From positions 1 to 16,953 of the forward strand of contig JAGHYP010000022.1 of the NCBI GenBank assembly GCA_017743585.1: a stretch of 16,953 nt of DNA, written 5' to 3'. Both the position numbers and the translations under genes were made by a program. The notes under the pieces were generated by a model. The model was given only the letters and a program-made list of their open reading frames with translations. It was not told the origin of the DNA and ran no database searches. Source of the DNA: Chloroflexota bacterium (lineage in GTDB: Bacteria; Chloroflexota; Anaerolineae; Aggregatilineales; UBA2796). This document shows, in pieces, positions 5,760-13,297 of this stretch; positions within the stretch are counted from its first letter, which is position 1, and each line of letters begins with the position of its first letter.

Positions 5760-8396
5760 TCACATCTCGCGCGCCATGCGTTGTAACTCATAGAGCTTGG
5801 TCAGCGCTTCCAGCGGACTCATCTCTTCGACGCGTAGCGCTTTCAGCGCCGTCACAACAGGATGCTCAGGTGGCGCGAAAAGTGGCATTTGCGCGCCTGC
5901 GCTGCTGCAATCGGCGCGTTTTGACGCGCCTGAGGTATCCTTGAACGAGAAATTGGCGCCGTTCGCTTCGAGTTCTTTCAGAATCTCTCGCGCGCGCGCC
6001 ACAACAGCTTTCGGCAAGCCCGCCAATTGCGCCACGTGAATGCCATAGCTGCGATCGGCGCCGCCGCGCACCACTTTGTGCAAAAAGACGATCCGCTCGC
6101 CGTCTTCCAGCACACTCACGTTGTAATTGCGCACGCGCGGCAGGATTTTCTCCAGCTCTGTCAGCTCGTGATAGTGCGTGGCGAAGAGCGTGCGGCAATT
6201 CAGGCGCGGATGATTGTGAATGTACTCCAACACAGCGCGCGCGATCGCCAAGCCGTCATACGTGCTGGTGCCGCGTCCGATCTCGTCCAAAATCAGCAGC
6301 GAGCGCGGCGTGGCGCATGAGAGAATCAACGCCGTCTCAACCATCTCAACCATGAACGTGGATTGCGCGGCGTGAATTTCATCCTGCGCGCCGATGCGCG
6401 TGAAAATGCGATCTACCAGGCCGATATGCGCCTCAGCAGCTGGCACAAAACTGCCGATCTGTGCCATGAGCACGATCAGCGCCACTTGACGGATAGCAGT
6501 GGACTTGCCGCTCATGTTCGGGCCGGTCAGGATATGAATGCGCTCCTCAGCATCGAAGTAAGTGTCATTCGGCGTGAAGCGCTCGCCTTGCAACGTCCGC
6601 TCCACCACAGGGTGCCGGCCTTCGCGAATGATCAAGCGCTCGTCGTCGCTCAGCGTCGGTCGCGTGTAATTTTCGCAGGCTGCCGTCTCCGCCAGTGCGG
6701 CGAACACATCGGCATGTGCAACAGCGCGCGCTGTGCGCAGCAAGCTATCGCCATGCGCGCTGATCCGCGCGCAAACATCGCGAAATAGGCGCTCCTCTAG
6801 CGCTAGAATCTGCTCGTCGGCGTTCAGCAGCAGCGTCTCGTATTCCTTCAGCTCGGCTGTGACGTAACGCTTGGCATTGGCGAGCGTCGCCTTCTCAAAG
6901 TAGTCGCTTGGCACTTTGCCGACCTGCCCGCTGCTGACTTCGATGTAGTAACCCATCACTTTGTTGTAGCCGACTTTGAGCGATTTGATGCCTGTGCGCG
7001 CTCGCTCGCGCGCCTCGAGCTGATCGAGCCATTCGCGCGCTCCTCTCACGCTCTGATGCAAGCGATCCAGCTCAGCGCTATAGCCCTCTCGGATCACGCC
7101 GACTTTATCGCGCAAGACAGCGGGCGGATTATCGGCAATGGCAGCAGCGATCAGCTCGCTCACCTCGCGGCATGGATCGAGCCGCTCGCGGATGCTGTGC
7201 AGAGGCGGCAGGTCGCTGAGCGCTTGGCGCAGCGCAGGGACGCTCTCCAAGCTGTTGCGCAGCGCGATCAAGTCGCGTGGCGAGGCGACGCCGCTCAGGA
7301 CGCGGTTGGTCAGCCGCTCAAGGTCGGCAATTGGCTTGAGGGCGGCGAATACCTCAGCGCGGCGCACGCCGTCGGCGTGGAGCGCAGCCACAGCGTCAAG
7401 GCGCGCGTTCAGACGCGCTAGATCCAGCAATGGCTGACCGATCCACTGGCGCAACAGACGGCTGCCCATCGGCGTGACCGTCTGATCCAACACCTCCAGC
7501 AATGAGCCTTGCACCTTGCCGCCGCGAATGGTCTCGGTCAGCTCCAAATTGCGGCGCGTGGTGGCGTCCAGCACCATGTAGCCTGCTGTGGAATACGTGC
7601 GCAAGGTCGTGAGCTGCGCCAAATTGCCGCCGTGCGTCTCGCGCAGGTAGGCGAGCAACGCGCCGGCGGCGCGCACGGCGAGCGGCTTATCCGCCAAGCC
7701 GAAGCCATCTAACGTGCGCACGCCGAAGTGCGCGCGCAATGCGCTCTGGGCTGCGCCCAGCTCAAAGCGATGGTCGGGTAGGGGCGTGGCATACGCGCCA
7801 TTCGGCAAGGTGATGCCGCGCTCCACCCAAGATTTGGGCAAGATCACTTCGCGTGGCTTCAAGCGCGCCAGCTCTTCCAGCACGGCGAGCGCGGCCTCGC
7901 TGCCCTCCGCGCCGAGCTCAGTGGCGGCGAATTCGCCGGTCGTGATATCGGCGTATGCCAAGCCGCAACGCGCCCACTTCTCATCCGCCTGATTTTTGAG
8001 CGGCGCTAACGCTAGCAGGTAGTTGTTCTGGCGCTGATCGAGCATGTTCGGATCGATGACTGTGCCGGGCGTGATGACACGAGTCACTTCGCGGCGCACT
8101 AACTTCTTGCCCGGCGGCTCAACTTGATCGGCGATCACGACGTGATAGCCGCGCTCGACCAAGCGCGCAATGTAGCTCTCAACGGCGCGGCACGGCACGC
8201 CTGCCATCGGCACGCGCTGACCTTTGCTTATGGGGCGCGCCGTCAGCGTGATCTCCAGCTCTCGCGCGACGATCTCAGCGTCTTCGTCGAAGGCTTCGAA
8301 GAAATCGCCTAGGCGGAACAGCACAATTTTATCGGGATAGCGCGCCTTGATCTCGAGGTATTGCTGGCGCATTGGCGTCAGGTCATCGGCGCTCAT
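5760..8396 (-). CDS. mutS: DNA mismatch repair protein MutS
   Basis: This is a full-length 878-residue MutS1. The mismatch-recognition domain has the Phe-X-Glu motif (RLGDFFEAFDEDA, Phe32 and Glu34). Connector, lever and clamp domains follow (TRRNLELTE, MGSRLLRQW, GYNKVMGYYIEV). The ATPase domain has Walker A GPNMSGKST (625-633), Walker B ILDEIGRGTST (Asp704, Glu705) and FATHYHEL. The C-terminal helix-turn-helix (MSPLEALTKLYELQRM) is present. It binds mispairs and recruits MutL using ATP. The start is set by alignment with the family and by a GAGAG site about 6 bases upstream. It is divergent from the zinc-ribbon gene and followed by the Mrr-type gene. Confidence 0.98.
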   Translation of the reverse strand: MSADDLTPMRQQYLEIKARYPDKIVLFRLGDFFEAFDEDAEIVARELEITLTARPISKGQRVPMAGVPCRAVESYIARLVERGYHVVIADQVEPPGKKLVRREVTRVITPGTVIDPNMLDQRQNNYLLALAPLKNQADEKWARCGLAYADITTGEFAATELGAEGSEAALAVLEELARLKPREVILPKSWVERGITLPNGAYATPLPDHRFELGAAQSALRAHFGVRTLDGFGLADKPLAVRAAGALLAYLRETHGGNLAQLTTLRTYSTAGYMVLDATTRRNLELTETIRGGKVQGSLLEVLDQTVTPMGSRLLRQWIGQPLLDLARLNARLDAVAALHADGVRRAEVFAALKPIADLERLTNRVLSGVASPRDLIALRNSLESVPALRQALSDLPPLHSIRERLDPCREVSELIAAAIADNPPAVLRDKVGVIREGYSAELDRLHQSVRGAREWLDQLEARERARTGIKSLKVGYNKVMGYYIEVSSGQVGKVPSDYFEKATLANAKRYVTAELKEYETLLLNADEQILALEERLFRDVCARISAHGDSLLRTARAVAHADVFAALAETAACENYTRPTLSDDERLIIREGRHPVVERTLQGERFTPNDTYFDAEERIHILTGPNMSGKSTAIRQVALIVLMAQIGSFVPAAEAHIGLVDRIFTRIGAQDEIHAAQSTFMVEMVETALILSCATPRSLLILDEIGRGTSTYDGLAIARAVLEYIHNHPRLNCRTLFATHYHELTELEKILPRVRNYNVSVLEDGERIVFLHKVVRGGADRSYGIHVAQLAGLPKAVVARAREILKELEANGANFSFKDTSGASKRADCSSAGAQMPLFAPPEHPVVTALKALRVEEMSPLEALTKLYELQRMAREM

Positions 8397-8451
8397 GAGC
8401 AGCTCTCATCGGAGGGCAGTCAGTGAATTCAGAGGTCAGTTATGGCTGCCA

Positions 8452-8480
8452 AGTGTACCGCACCTTCAGCGCGCTGCGAA
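8452..8480 (-). promoter_or_regulatory. Candidate mutS promoter with adjacent hairpin
   Basis: On the minus strand TTCGCA (8480-8475) and TACACT (8457-8452) are 17 bases apart, about 55 bases before the mutS ATG. Each hexamer matches consensus at four positions. GCTGCG (8473-8478) and CGCAGC (8484-8489), separated by 5 bases, form a GC-rich hairpin over the -35, a possible regulator site. Confidence 0.35.
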
Positions 8481-8500
8481 GAGCGCAGCCGCGTTAAGGC

Positions 8501-8528
8501 TTGCACTGGCGCGCCAAAATGATACGAT
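8501..8528 (+). promoter_or_regulatory. Candidate promoter of the zinc-ribbon gene
   Basis: TTGCAC (8501-8506) and TACGAT (8523-8528) are 16 bases apart. TGA precedes the -10, giving an extended TG-N -10 element. It would start transcription about 20 bases before the ATG. Confidence 0.4.
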
Positions 8529-8555
8529 GCACCAAGATTAAGTTGTGAGAGCGCC

Positions 8556-8783
8556 ATGCCGCCTTGCGTACTCGTGTGTCCTGAGTGCGGAGTTGAGATT
8601 GAAGAGCGGCGCGCCGCTGAGCAGATGGACGATCCGCTCGCCTGTCCGCTGTGCGGCGCGCACTGCAGGCGCCTGACGAACTTCGCCGTCACTTTTTTCA
8701 GGCGACTAATTCGCATCGCTGCGCCGAGCGCAGGAGAGTCGTGGGCAAGACAACGTCACGTCGAACGTCTCTCCTCGGTATAA
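8556..8783 (+). CDS. Small zinc-ribbon protein (75 residues)
   Basis: Two CxxC knuckles (Cys8-Cys11 and Cys30-Cys33) are separated by an acidic 18-residue loop, as in a zinc ribbon. Cys4 and Cys37 are extra. The remainder (residues 40-75) is basic and probably disordered. A GTGAGAG ribosome site lies just before the ATG. Small ribbons of this type often bind nucleic acid or protein, but nothing here fixes the role, and it could instead be a metal store or a subunit of a larger complex. The stop TAA lies inside a TATAAT box for the next gene. Confidence 0.65.
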   Translation: MPPCVLVCPECGVEIEERRAAEQMDDPLACPLCGAHCRRLTNFAVTFFRRLIRIAAPSAGESWARQRHVERLSSV

Positions 8784-8784
8784 T
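8779..8784 (+). promoter_or_regulatory. Perfect TATAAT -10 box overlapping the upstream stop codon
   Basis: TATAAT at 8779-8784 contains the TAA stop (8781-8783) of the zinc-ribbon gene. The -35 at 17-18 bases upstream is poor (TCACGT region). Transcription from here would give a leader of about 30 bases before the binding-protein ATG at 8822. Confidence 0.5.
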
Positions 8785-8807
8785 AAGCGAAGCCATCATT
8801 CGCTCCG

Positions 8808-8814
8808 AAAGGAG
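8808..8814 (+). promoter_or_regulatory. Strong ribosome-binding site that fixes the SBP start
   Basis: AAAGGAG lies 7 bases before the ATG at 8822. It is the best Shine-Dalgarno match I noticed in the window and rules out in-frame starts further upstream (such as 8651), which would also lack a signal peptide. Confidence 0.8.
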
Positions 8815-8821
8815 ACGCACC

Positions 8822-10555
8822 ATGAGGAAATTGCTTCTTCTATCAATCAGCCTAGCGTTAATCATGTCTGCCTTGCCGTTTGTGGCGGCTTCGGCACAAG
8901 CGCAACCGATCATCTTCGGGATCATCGGCGCGAACAATAGCAGCACGTTTCGCGGCGTGCGCCTCGCCATAGAGCAGGTCAATCAGCGCGGCGGCGTGCA
9001 ATTGCCGAACGGTCAGCGCGTGGGCGTCAGCCCCGCCGTGGCGGAAGCGCGCACGCAAGAAGAAGTGATCGCCGCTATCAGCCGCCTAGAACAGCTCGGC
9101 GTGAGCGCGATCTTCGGGCCAGATAGCGCCGGCTTCGCCCAGGCGATCGCCAATCGCCCGCCCGGCGGCGCGCCGCTCTTCACGGCTGCCACCAACAGCG
9201 AGGTGCGCGTCGGACCTGCCACCAGTAGCTTCCGCAGCCGCGCTTCAGACTCAGCGCGCATGTCTGCGCTCGCCGACATGCTGATCAGCACCTTCGGCGC
9301 GCGGCGCATCGCGATCTATCAAGGCACATCGGCCGGCGCTGCCTCAGCGACGACGGCGCTTGTGACGGCGTTAGCGCAGCGCCAGATGGTTGCCACGCCT
9401 GTCCTGCAAGACCCGAATGCATCTGTGGCGAGCGCTGCGCAAGTGGTGCTGCAATCGCAGCCTGATACGATCGTCGCCTTCGGCGGGATGCCTCAGCTGA
9501 TCGAGCTATATCAAGCGCTGCGGAGAGCGAACTTCGCAGGGCGCTTCGTGACCGATCAGGCCGATAATCGCGCGTTCATCAATGGGCTGGGCGCGACGCC
9601 TGTGGCAGGTATAATCGGCGTCACCAACTGGCTGCTCTCCGATCCGTCGCCCGAAAGCATGGCGTTCGTCAGAGCGTATCTCGAAGCCTTTGGCGAGGCG
9701 CCTGATGGCATCGCTGCTGCTGCTTACGATGCCGCTAACGCCGTCTTAGCCGCCATTCAGCTCGTCGGCGCGCAACGCGCTCAGCTCTACGCCGCTCTGC
9801 AGACTCTCGCGCCGCGTCCTTCCCTGCAAGGCACGTTCGATCCATCCATCGGCGGCGGCGAGACCACGCAAAACGCAATCATCTTCGAGGTTAGCGCCAC
9901 AGGCAGCGGACGGCCTCTGGCGCGCTACAAAGCGGGGCAGCGCCTGCCGGATACGCCCGTCCAAGTCCTGCAGCCGACTTTGCCACCGCCGACTATAGCG
10001 CAACCCACTGCCCCGCCGCCCATGGTAACCCCCACGCCCGACTACGTCGAGCTGACCGTGCTGAATGATTTCGTGAACGTGCGCTACGGACCAGGGCCTG
10101 AGTACAGTCCGCCTATTGGGCGCCTGCCGCGCGGCACGAAAGTTAAGCTGATCGGCGCGAACAGCACCTACACGTGGTTCATGTTCGACTTCTACGGTCA
10201 GTTTGCGTGGGTCACTGGCGACAAGCGCCTAGTGAGCATCTTCGGCAATCCGCGCATGTTGCCCGTTGTGCCTATCCCGCCTACGCGTACGCCTGTGGCA
10301 ACTCCGACGCCACCACCGCCGCCTAACCCCGACTTGGTTGTCATAAGCGCCTTCCTCAGCCAGAATCCGCTCAGGCAGAACACGCCGTTCAACCTAACCG
10401 TGACTGTGCGCAATCAAGGTAGCATGAAATGCGGGTCCGTTCGCTGTGGCAGCGTCTTTCCAAAACGTATATGGCGCGGTGAACTTGCCCGGCCTAGCGA
10501 GCCAGCAGCAGGTCACGGTTGTCATCAGCTATCCGGGCGTGCCGTACGTCGGTAG
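8822..10555 (+). CDS. Secreted ABC-type solute-binding protein (Peripla_BP_6-like) with SH3b and frameshifted CARDB domain
   Basis: Residues 1-27 form a Sec signal peptide (MRKLLLL..., likely cut after AQA). No lipobox Cys is present. Residues about 29-375 resemble the type I binding fold of branched-chain amino-acid receptors (FGIIGANNSSTFRGVRLAIE, AIFGPDSAGFAQAI, AAAAYDAANAVLAAI). After a Pro/Thr linker, residues about 408-475 are an SH3b domain (VNVRYGPGPEY, RLPRGTKVKLIG). A second Pro/Thr linker leads into a CARDB domain (DLVVISAFLSQNPLR, FNLTVTVRNQGS). That domain is lost after codon 535: an extra A in 10427-10429 shifts the frame, giving an unrelated Arg-rich tail that stops at 10555. 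Without the shift the protein would be 612 residues, ending at 10661. No permease or ATPase genes flank it, so the role (uptake, sensing or wall-associated capture) is open. Confidence 0.85.
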   Translation: MRKLLLLSISLALIMSALPFVAASAQAQPIIFGIIGANNSSTFRGVRLAIEQVNQRGGVQLPNGQRVGVSPAVAEARTQEEVIAAISRLEQLGVSAIFGPDSAGFAQAIANRPPGGAPLFTAATNSEVRVGPATSSFRSRASDSARMSALADMLISTFGARRIAIYQGTSAGAASATTALVTALAQRQMVATPVLQDPNASVASAAQVVLQSQPDTIVAFGGMPQLIELYQALRRANFAGRFVTDQADNRAFINGLGATPVAGIIGVTNWLLSDPSPESMAFVRAYLEAFGEAPDGIAAAAYDAANAVLAAIQLVGAQRAQLYAALQTLAPRPSLQGTFDPSIGGGETTQNAIIFEVSATGSGRPLARYKAGQRLPDTPVQVLQPTLPPPTIAQPTAPPPMVTPTPDYVELTVLNDFVNVRYGPGPEYSPPIGRLPRGTKVKLIGANSTYTWFMFDFYGQFAWVTGDKRLVSIFGNPRMLPVVPIPPTRTPVATPTPPPPPNPDLVVISAFLSQNPLRQNTPFNLTVTVRNQGSMKCGSVRCGSVFPKRIWRGELARPSEPAAGHGCHQLSGRAVRR

Positions 10556-10661
10556 CAACTTCAGAGATGCCGTGGTCGTTGACCTGAACAGAGAAGTGGA
10601 CGAAGGCCCAGCTGGCGAGGCGAACAATCTGTTCGAGATCATCTACAGCGTTGTGCCGTGA
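10428..10661 (+). pseudogene. C-terminal half of the CARDB domain, displaced into another frame
   Basis: Read from 10428 (AAT GCG GGT), this frame gives NAGPFAVAASFQNVYGAVNL and ends in NNLFEIIYSVVP. It completes the beta-sandwich begun in the upstream frame with no gap. It has no credible start of its own; a GTG at 10446 is internal to the domain. The cause is a one-base insertion, either real or a sequencing/assembly error in the AAA run. Confidence 0.8.
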
Positions 10662-11757
10662 GCGCGTCTTCGTAGCACGCCAAGACTTGCCGCGCAGTTG
10701 CTTCCCAAGTGTGCTGCGCGGCAAAGGCGCGTCCTGCTGCGCCGAGCTGCCTGCGCAAGTCGGCATCGCGCAGCAGGCGCACCAAACACGCCGCTAAGGC
10801 TGCCACATCGCCTTGCTGCACCAGAAAGCCTGTCTCGCCGTCGCGGATTGCGTCTTCAGCGCCGCACTCTCGCGTGCCGATGACTGACAAACCTGCCGCG
10901 CTCGCCTCAAGATAGACCAAGCCAAAGCCTTCGAATTGTTCCCCCTGATTGAGCGAGTGCAGCGCGAAGACATCGGCGGCAGCGTACCACGCCAAAAGCT
11001 CGGGCTCGGGCAGCCTTCCGAGCAGGTGAACCGCTTGACTCAAGCCAAGCGCGGCAATCCGCTCGCGCAGGCGCGCCACGTAGGCTGGATCGCCTTGCGT
11101 GCTGCCGATGAAAACAGCCTCTGCCTCAGGAATCTGTCGGCGCACGAGCGCCATCGCCTCGACAATCTCCAAAAAGCCCTTGCGCGGCTTGATCTGACCG
11201 ACTGAAAGCACAGTTGGCGCGCGTTTTGGCACCGGCACGCTGCTCGGCTGCGCAAAGCGCGCCAGATTCACTCCGTTTGGAATCACGTGCGTGCGCACAT
11301 TGGGCAAAATGGCACGCACGCGCCGCTCAGTGTAGCGACTGACGCAGATGATCTGAGCGCGGCGGTAGAAGCGTCGGTACAGCGCGCCGAACAGAGGCGC
11401 CCGTGCCGTCTGAGGCAGATACGTGCCGTGCGCGGTTACAAAGCACGGCTTGGACGTCATCAGCGCGGCGAGCGCGTACGGCTCAGTCAGCACGTGCAGC
11501 AAATCAGCTTGGCGAGCAACGCGCCGCACTATCCAATTGGCAGCCAATAGGCGCGGTCTGAGCGCGCGCGACGGCTCGGTCAGGCTCGGCAGGCAGCGCT
11601 GGACGGTTGTGTTCGGTAGGTTGAGCGCAGCGGCGCGACGCGAGGTGATCAGCGTGAGCTGCACGCCGTGCGCCGCCAAGGCATTGATTAGCTCGCGCGC
11701 GTGGTTGCTCCAGCCATGCGCTTCGCTGGGGTCTGTGGCGAGTAAAGCGACGTGCAT
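10639..11757 (-). CDS. Glycosyltransferase family 4 (GT-B) protein
   Basis: This 372-residue protein has the two Rossmann-like halves of a GT4 enzyme. The N-terminal acceptor half begins MHVALLATDPSEAHGWSNHA. The nucleotide-sugar half contains VIPNGVN (158-164), SVGQIKPRKG (185-194), and the E-x7-E motif (Glu276 and Glu284 in EGFGLVYLEASAAG). It would transfer a sugar from an activated donor to a cytoplasmic acceptor; substrate and product are not determinable. It lies 5 bases after yggS and is probably cotranscribed with pgeF and yggS. Its last 23 bases overlap, convergently, the end of the restored binding-protein frame (10639-10661). Confidence 0.92.
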   Translation of the reverse strand: MHVALLATDPSEAHGWSNHARELINALAAHGVQLTLITSRRAAALNLPNTTVQRCLPSLTEPSRALRPRLLAANWIVRRVARQADLLHVLTEPYALAALMTSKPCFVTAHGTYLPQTARAPLFGALYRRFYRRAQIICVSRYTERRVRAILPNVRTHVIPNGVNLARFAQPSSVPVPKRAPTVLSVGQIKPRKGFLEIVEAMALVRRQIPEAEAVFIGSTQGDPAYVARLRERIAALGLSQAVHLLGRLPEPELLAWYAAADVFALHSLNQGEQFEGFGLVYLEASAAGLSVIGTRECGAEDAIRDGETGFLVQQGDVAALAACLVRLLRDADLRRQLGAAGRAFAAQHTWEATARQVLACYEDALTAQRCR

Positions 11758-11762
11758 CTAAC

Positions 11763-12497
11763 TTAGCGACGCTCACCAAAAATAGCGCGTCCGATGCGGA
11801 CGTGCGTAGCGCCTTCTTCAATGGCGACCGTGTAATCGTCGCTCATGCCCATGCTCAGCGCGCGCCAGCTCGCTTGCGGAAAATCTTCGGCGAGAGCGTC
11901 GCGCAGCGCGCGCAGCGCCGCGAAGTACGGGCGCGCCTGCTCAGGGTCGCTGACAATCGGCGCAATGGTCATCAAGCCCTCGATCTGCACTTGCGGCAAG
12001 CCGACCATCAAGCGCACTTCCGACCACAGCGCCTCGCGCACGGCGCGATCATGCTGCCAATTGGCTGCCAGCAGGCCGTATTTGCTCGGCTCGCCCGAGA
12101 TGTTGACCTCGATCAAGACGCGGAACGGGCGCCCATCTCCGCGTCCGCCGTTCAGCAGCAGCCGCGCGTAGCGCTCAGCAAGCCGCACGCTATCCAGCGA
12201 GTGGACATAATCGAAGAGCGCGACCACGTCTTTGGCTTTGCGGCTCTGAACATGCCCGACCATGTGCCAAGTGGCGGCACAGCCGATCTCGGCGATCTTC
12301 CCAAGCGCTTCTTCAACGCGATTCTCGCCAAAGTCCAGCTGCCCGCAGCGTATCGCCTCTTGAATGACGGCGCTCGGCTGCGATTTGCTGACGGCGACCA
12401 GGGTGACCGAGTCGGGCGAGCGATTAGCGCGCCGGCACGCGGCGGCGATTTCAGCGCGAACAGCGTTCAGGCGTTCAGCAAGTGCGCTCATGGTCAT
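11763..12497 (-). CDS. yggS: PLP homeostasis protein, YggS/PLPBP (COG0325) family
   Basis: This 244-residue protein is a single-domain TIM-barrel PLP-binding protein. The Schiff-base Lys38 sits in LVAVSKSQP. Other signatures are FGENRVEEA, WHMVGHVQSRKAK, NISGEPSKYG and the phosphate-binding segment LSMGMSDDY...GRAIFG. The family has no known catalytic reaction and buffers the pyridoxal phosphate pool. The start ATG overlaps the pgeF stop (ATGA), and an alternative ATG lies two codons in. Pairing with a pgeF/YlmD-type gene recurs in other bacteria (ylmD-ylmE in Bacillus). Confidence 0.95.
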   Translation of the reverse strand: MTMSALAERLNAVRAEIAAACRRANRSPDSVTLVAVSKSQPSAVIQEAIRCGQLDFGENRVEEALGKIAEIGCAATWHMVGHVQSRKAKDVVALFDYVHSLDSVRLAERYARLLLNGGRGDGRPFRVLIEVNISGEPSKYGLLAANWQHDRAVREALWSEVRLMVGLPQVQIEGLMTIAPIVSDPEQARPYFAALRALRDALAEDFPQASWRALSMGMSDDYTVAIEEGATHVRIGRAIFGERR

Positions 12498-13285
12498 TCC
12501 CTCAGCATGAAAACCGCAGCGAAGCGACCTGTTTTGCCGCCTTCGGCGCGGTGTGAGTAAAACTCATCCGTGCGCGTGGCAGTGCAAATGCCGCTGATCT
12601 CAATTTGGCGCACGCCCGCGCGCAGCAGCGCCTGCCGATTGGCTTCCCATAGGTCGAAGTAAGCGCTGCCGTCTTCAGCGCGGCGGATGAGACCGTCGGT
12701 TGTGCCGAAGGCTTGCGCCACAGCCTGCACCACTTCCTCGCCAACTTGATAGCGCGCTGCGCTGATGCTCGGCCCGATGGCGGCCTGCACATCGGCAGGT
12801 TGTGTGCCATAAAGCGCTTGCATAGTGCGCAGCAAGCTCTGAGCGATGCCGCGCACAGTGCCGCGCCAGCCAGCGTGCGCGATGCCGATCGCCCGCTGAC
12901 GCGGATCGTAGAGCAGAATCGGCGCGCAGTCGGCAAAGCGCATGATCAGCGGCACGCCGCGCCGATTCGTGACCATGCCGTCAGCCTGCGCCAACCACCC
13001 TTGCGTCGGGCTCGGCTGCTCGACCGCGATACACGTGGCGCTGTGAACCTGCCAGACCGTGCAAGCGCGTCTGCCGTCCACGCCAAGCGTCTCGTAAATT
13101 TGGTTGAGATTAGCGCGCACTTGCTGTGGATCATCGCCGACTGTGCTGCCGACGTTGAGCGCGGCGAAAGGCGCTCGGCTGCTGCCGCCTAAGCGTGTGA
13201 AAATGCCGTGCTGCAGCGCCGACTCGTTTGCCCACAGCTCGAATTGGTAGTACACTGCGCCGCCAGGCGGCTCGATTCGTCGCAT
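12494..13285 (-). CDS. pgeF: Peptidoglycan editing factor PgeF / multicopper polyphenol oxidase (DUF152) family
   Basis: This 263-residue YfiH/PgeF-family protein has the three metal ligands: His81 in WQVHSA, Cys120 in RFADCAP and His137 in AHAGWRG. It also has the family's GIFTRLGG start, LNVGSTVGDD and AAIGPSISAARYQVGEEV. Family members were called laccases or purine-nucleoside-processing enzymes. In E. coli PgeF is linked to removing mis-incorporated L-serine from peptidoglycan precursors. It is the first gene of a pgeF-yggS-glycosyltransferase operon and divergent from the response regulator. The ATG has a weak ribosome site; the next downstream Met candidates fall inside conserved sequence. 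Confidence 0.94.
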   Translation of the reverse strand: MRRIEPPGGAVYYQFELWANESALQHGIFTRLGGSSRAPFAALNVGSTVGDDPQQVRANLNQIYETLGVDGRRACTVWQVHSATCIAVEQPSPTQGWLAQADGMVTNRRGVPLIMRFADCAPILLYDPRQRAIGIAHAGWRGTVRGIAQSLLRTMQALYGTQPADVQAAIGPSISAARYQVGEEVVQAVAQAFGTTDGLIRRAEDGSAYFDLWEANRQALLRAGVRQIEISGICTATRTDEFYSHRAEGGKTGRFAAVFMLRE

Positions 13286-13297
13286 CTGCTATCATCT

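Noticed and set aside
8651..8821. N-terminal extension of the binding protein to an upstream in-frame start
   Set aside because: It overlaps the zinc-ribbon gene and the TATAAT box. The strong AAAGGAG site and the signal peptide place the start at 8822.
10421..10440. Programmed ribosomal frameshift at the AAA in the binding-protein gene
   Set aside because: There is no X-XXY-YYZ heptamer, no stimulatory structure is evident, and the required shift is +1 at an unremarkable site. A mutation or sequence error is simpler.
11802..12560. Plus-strand open frame of 252 codons
   Set aside because: It is a shadow of yggS and the end of pgeF, both of which have full family signatures. No recognisable domain is seen in the shadow.
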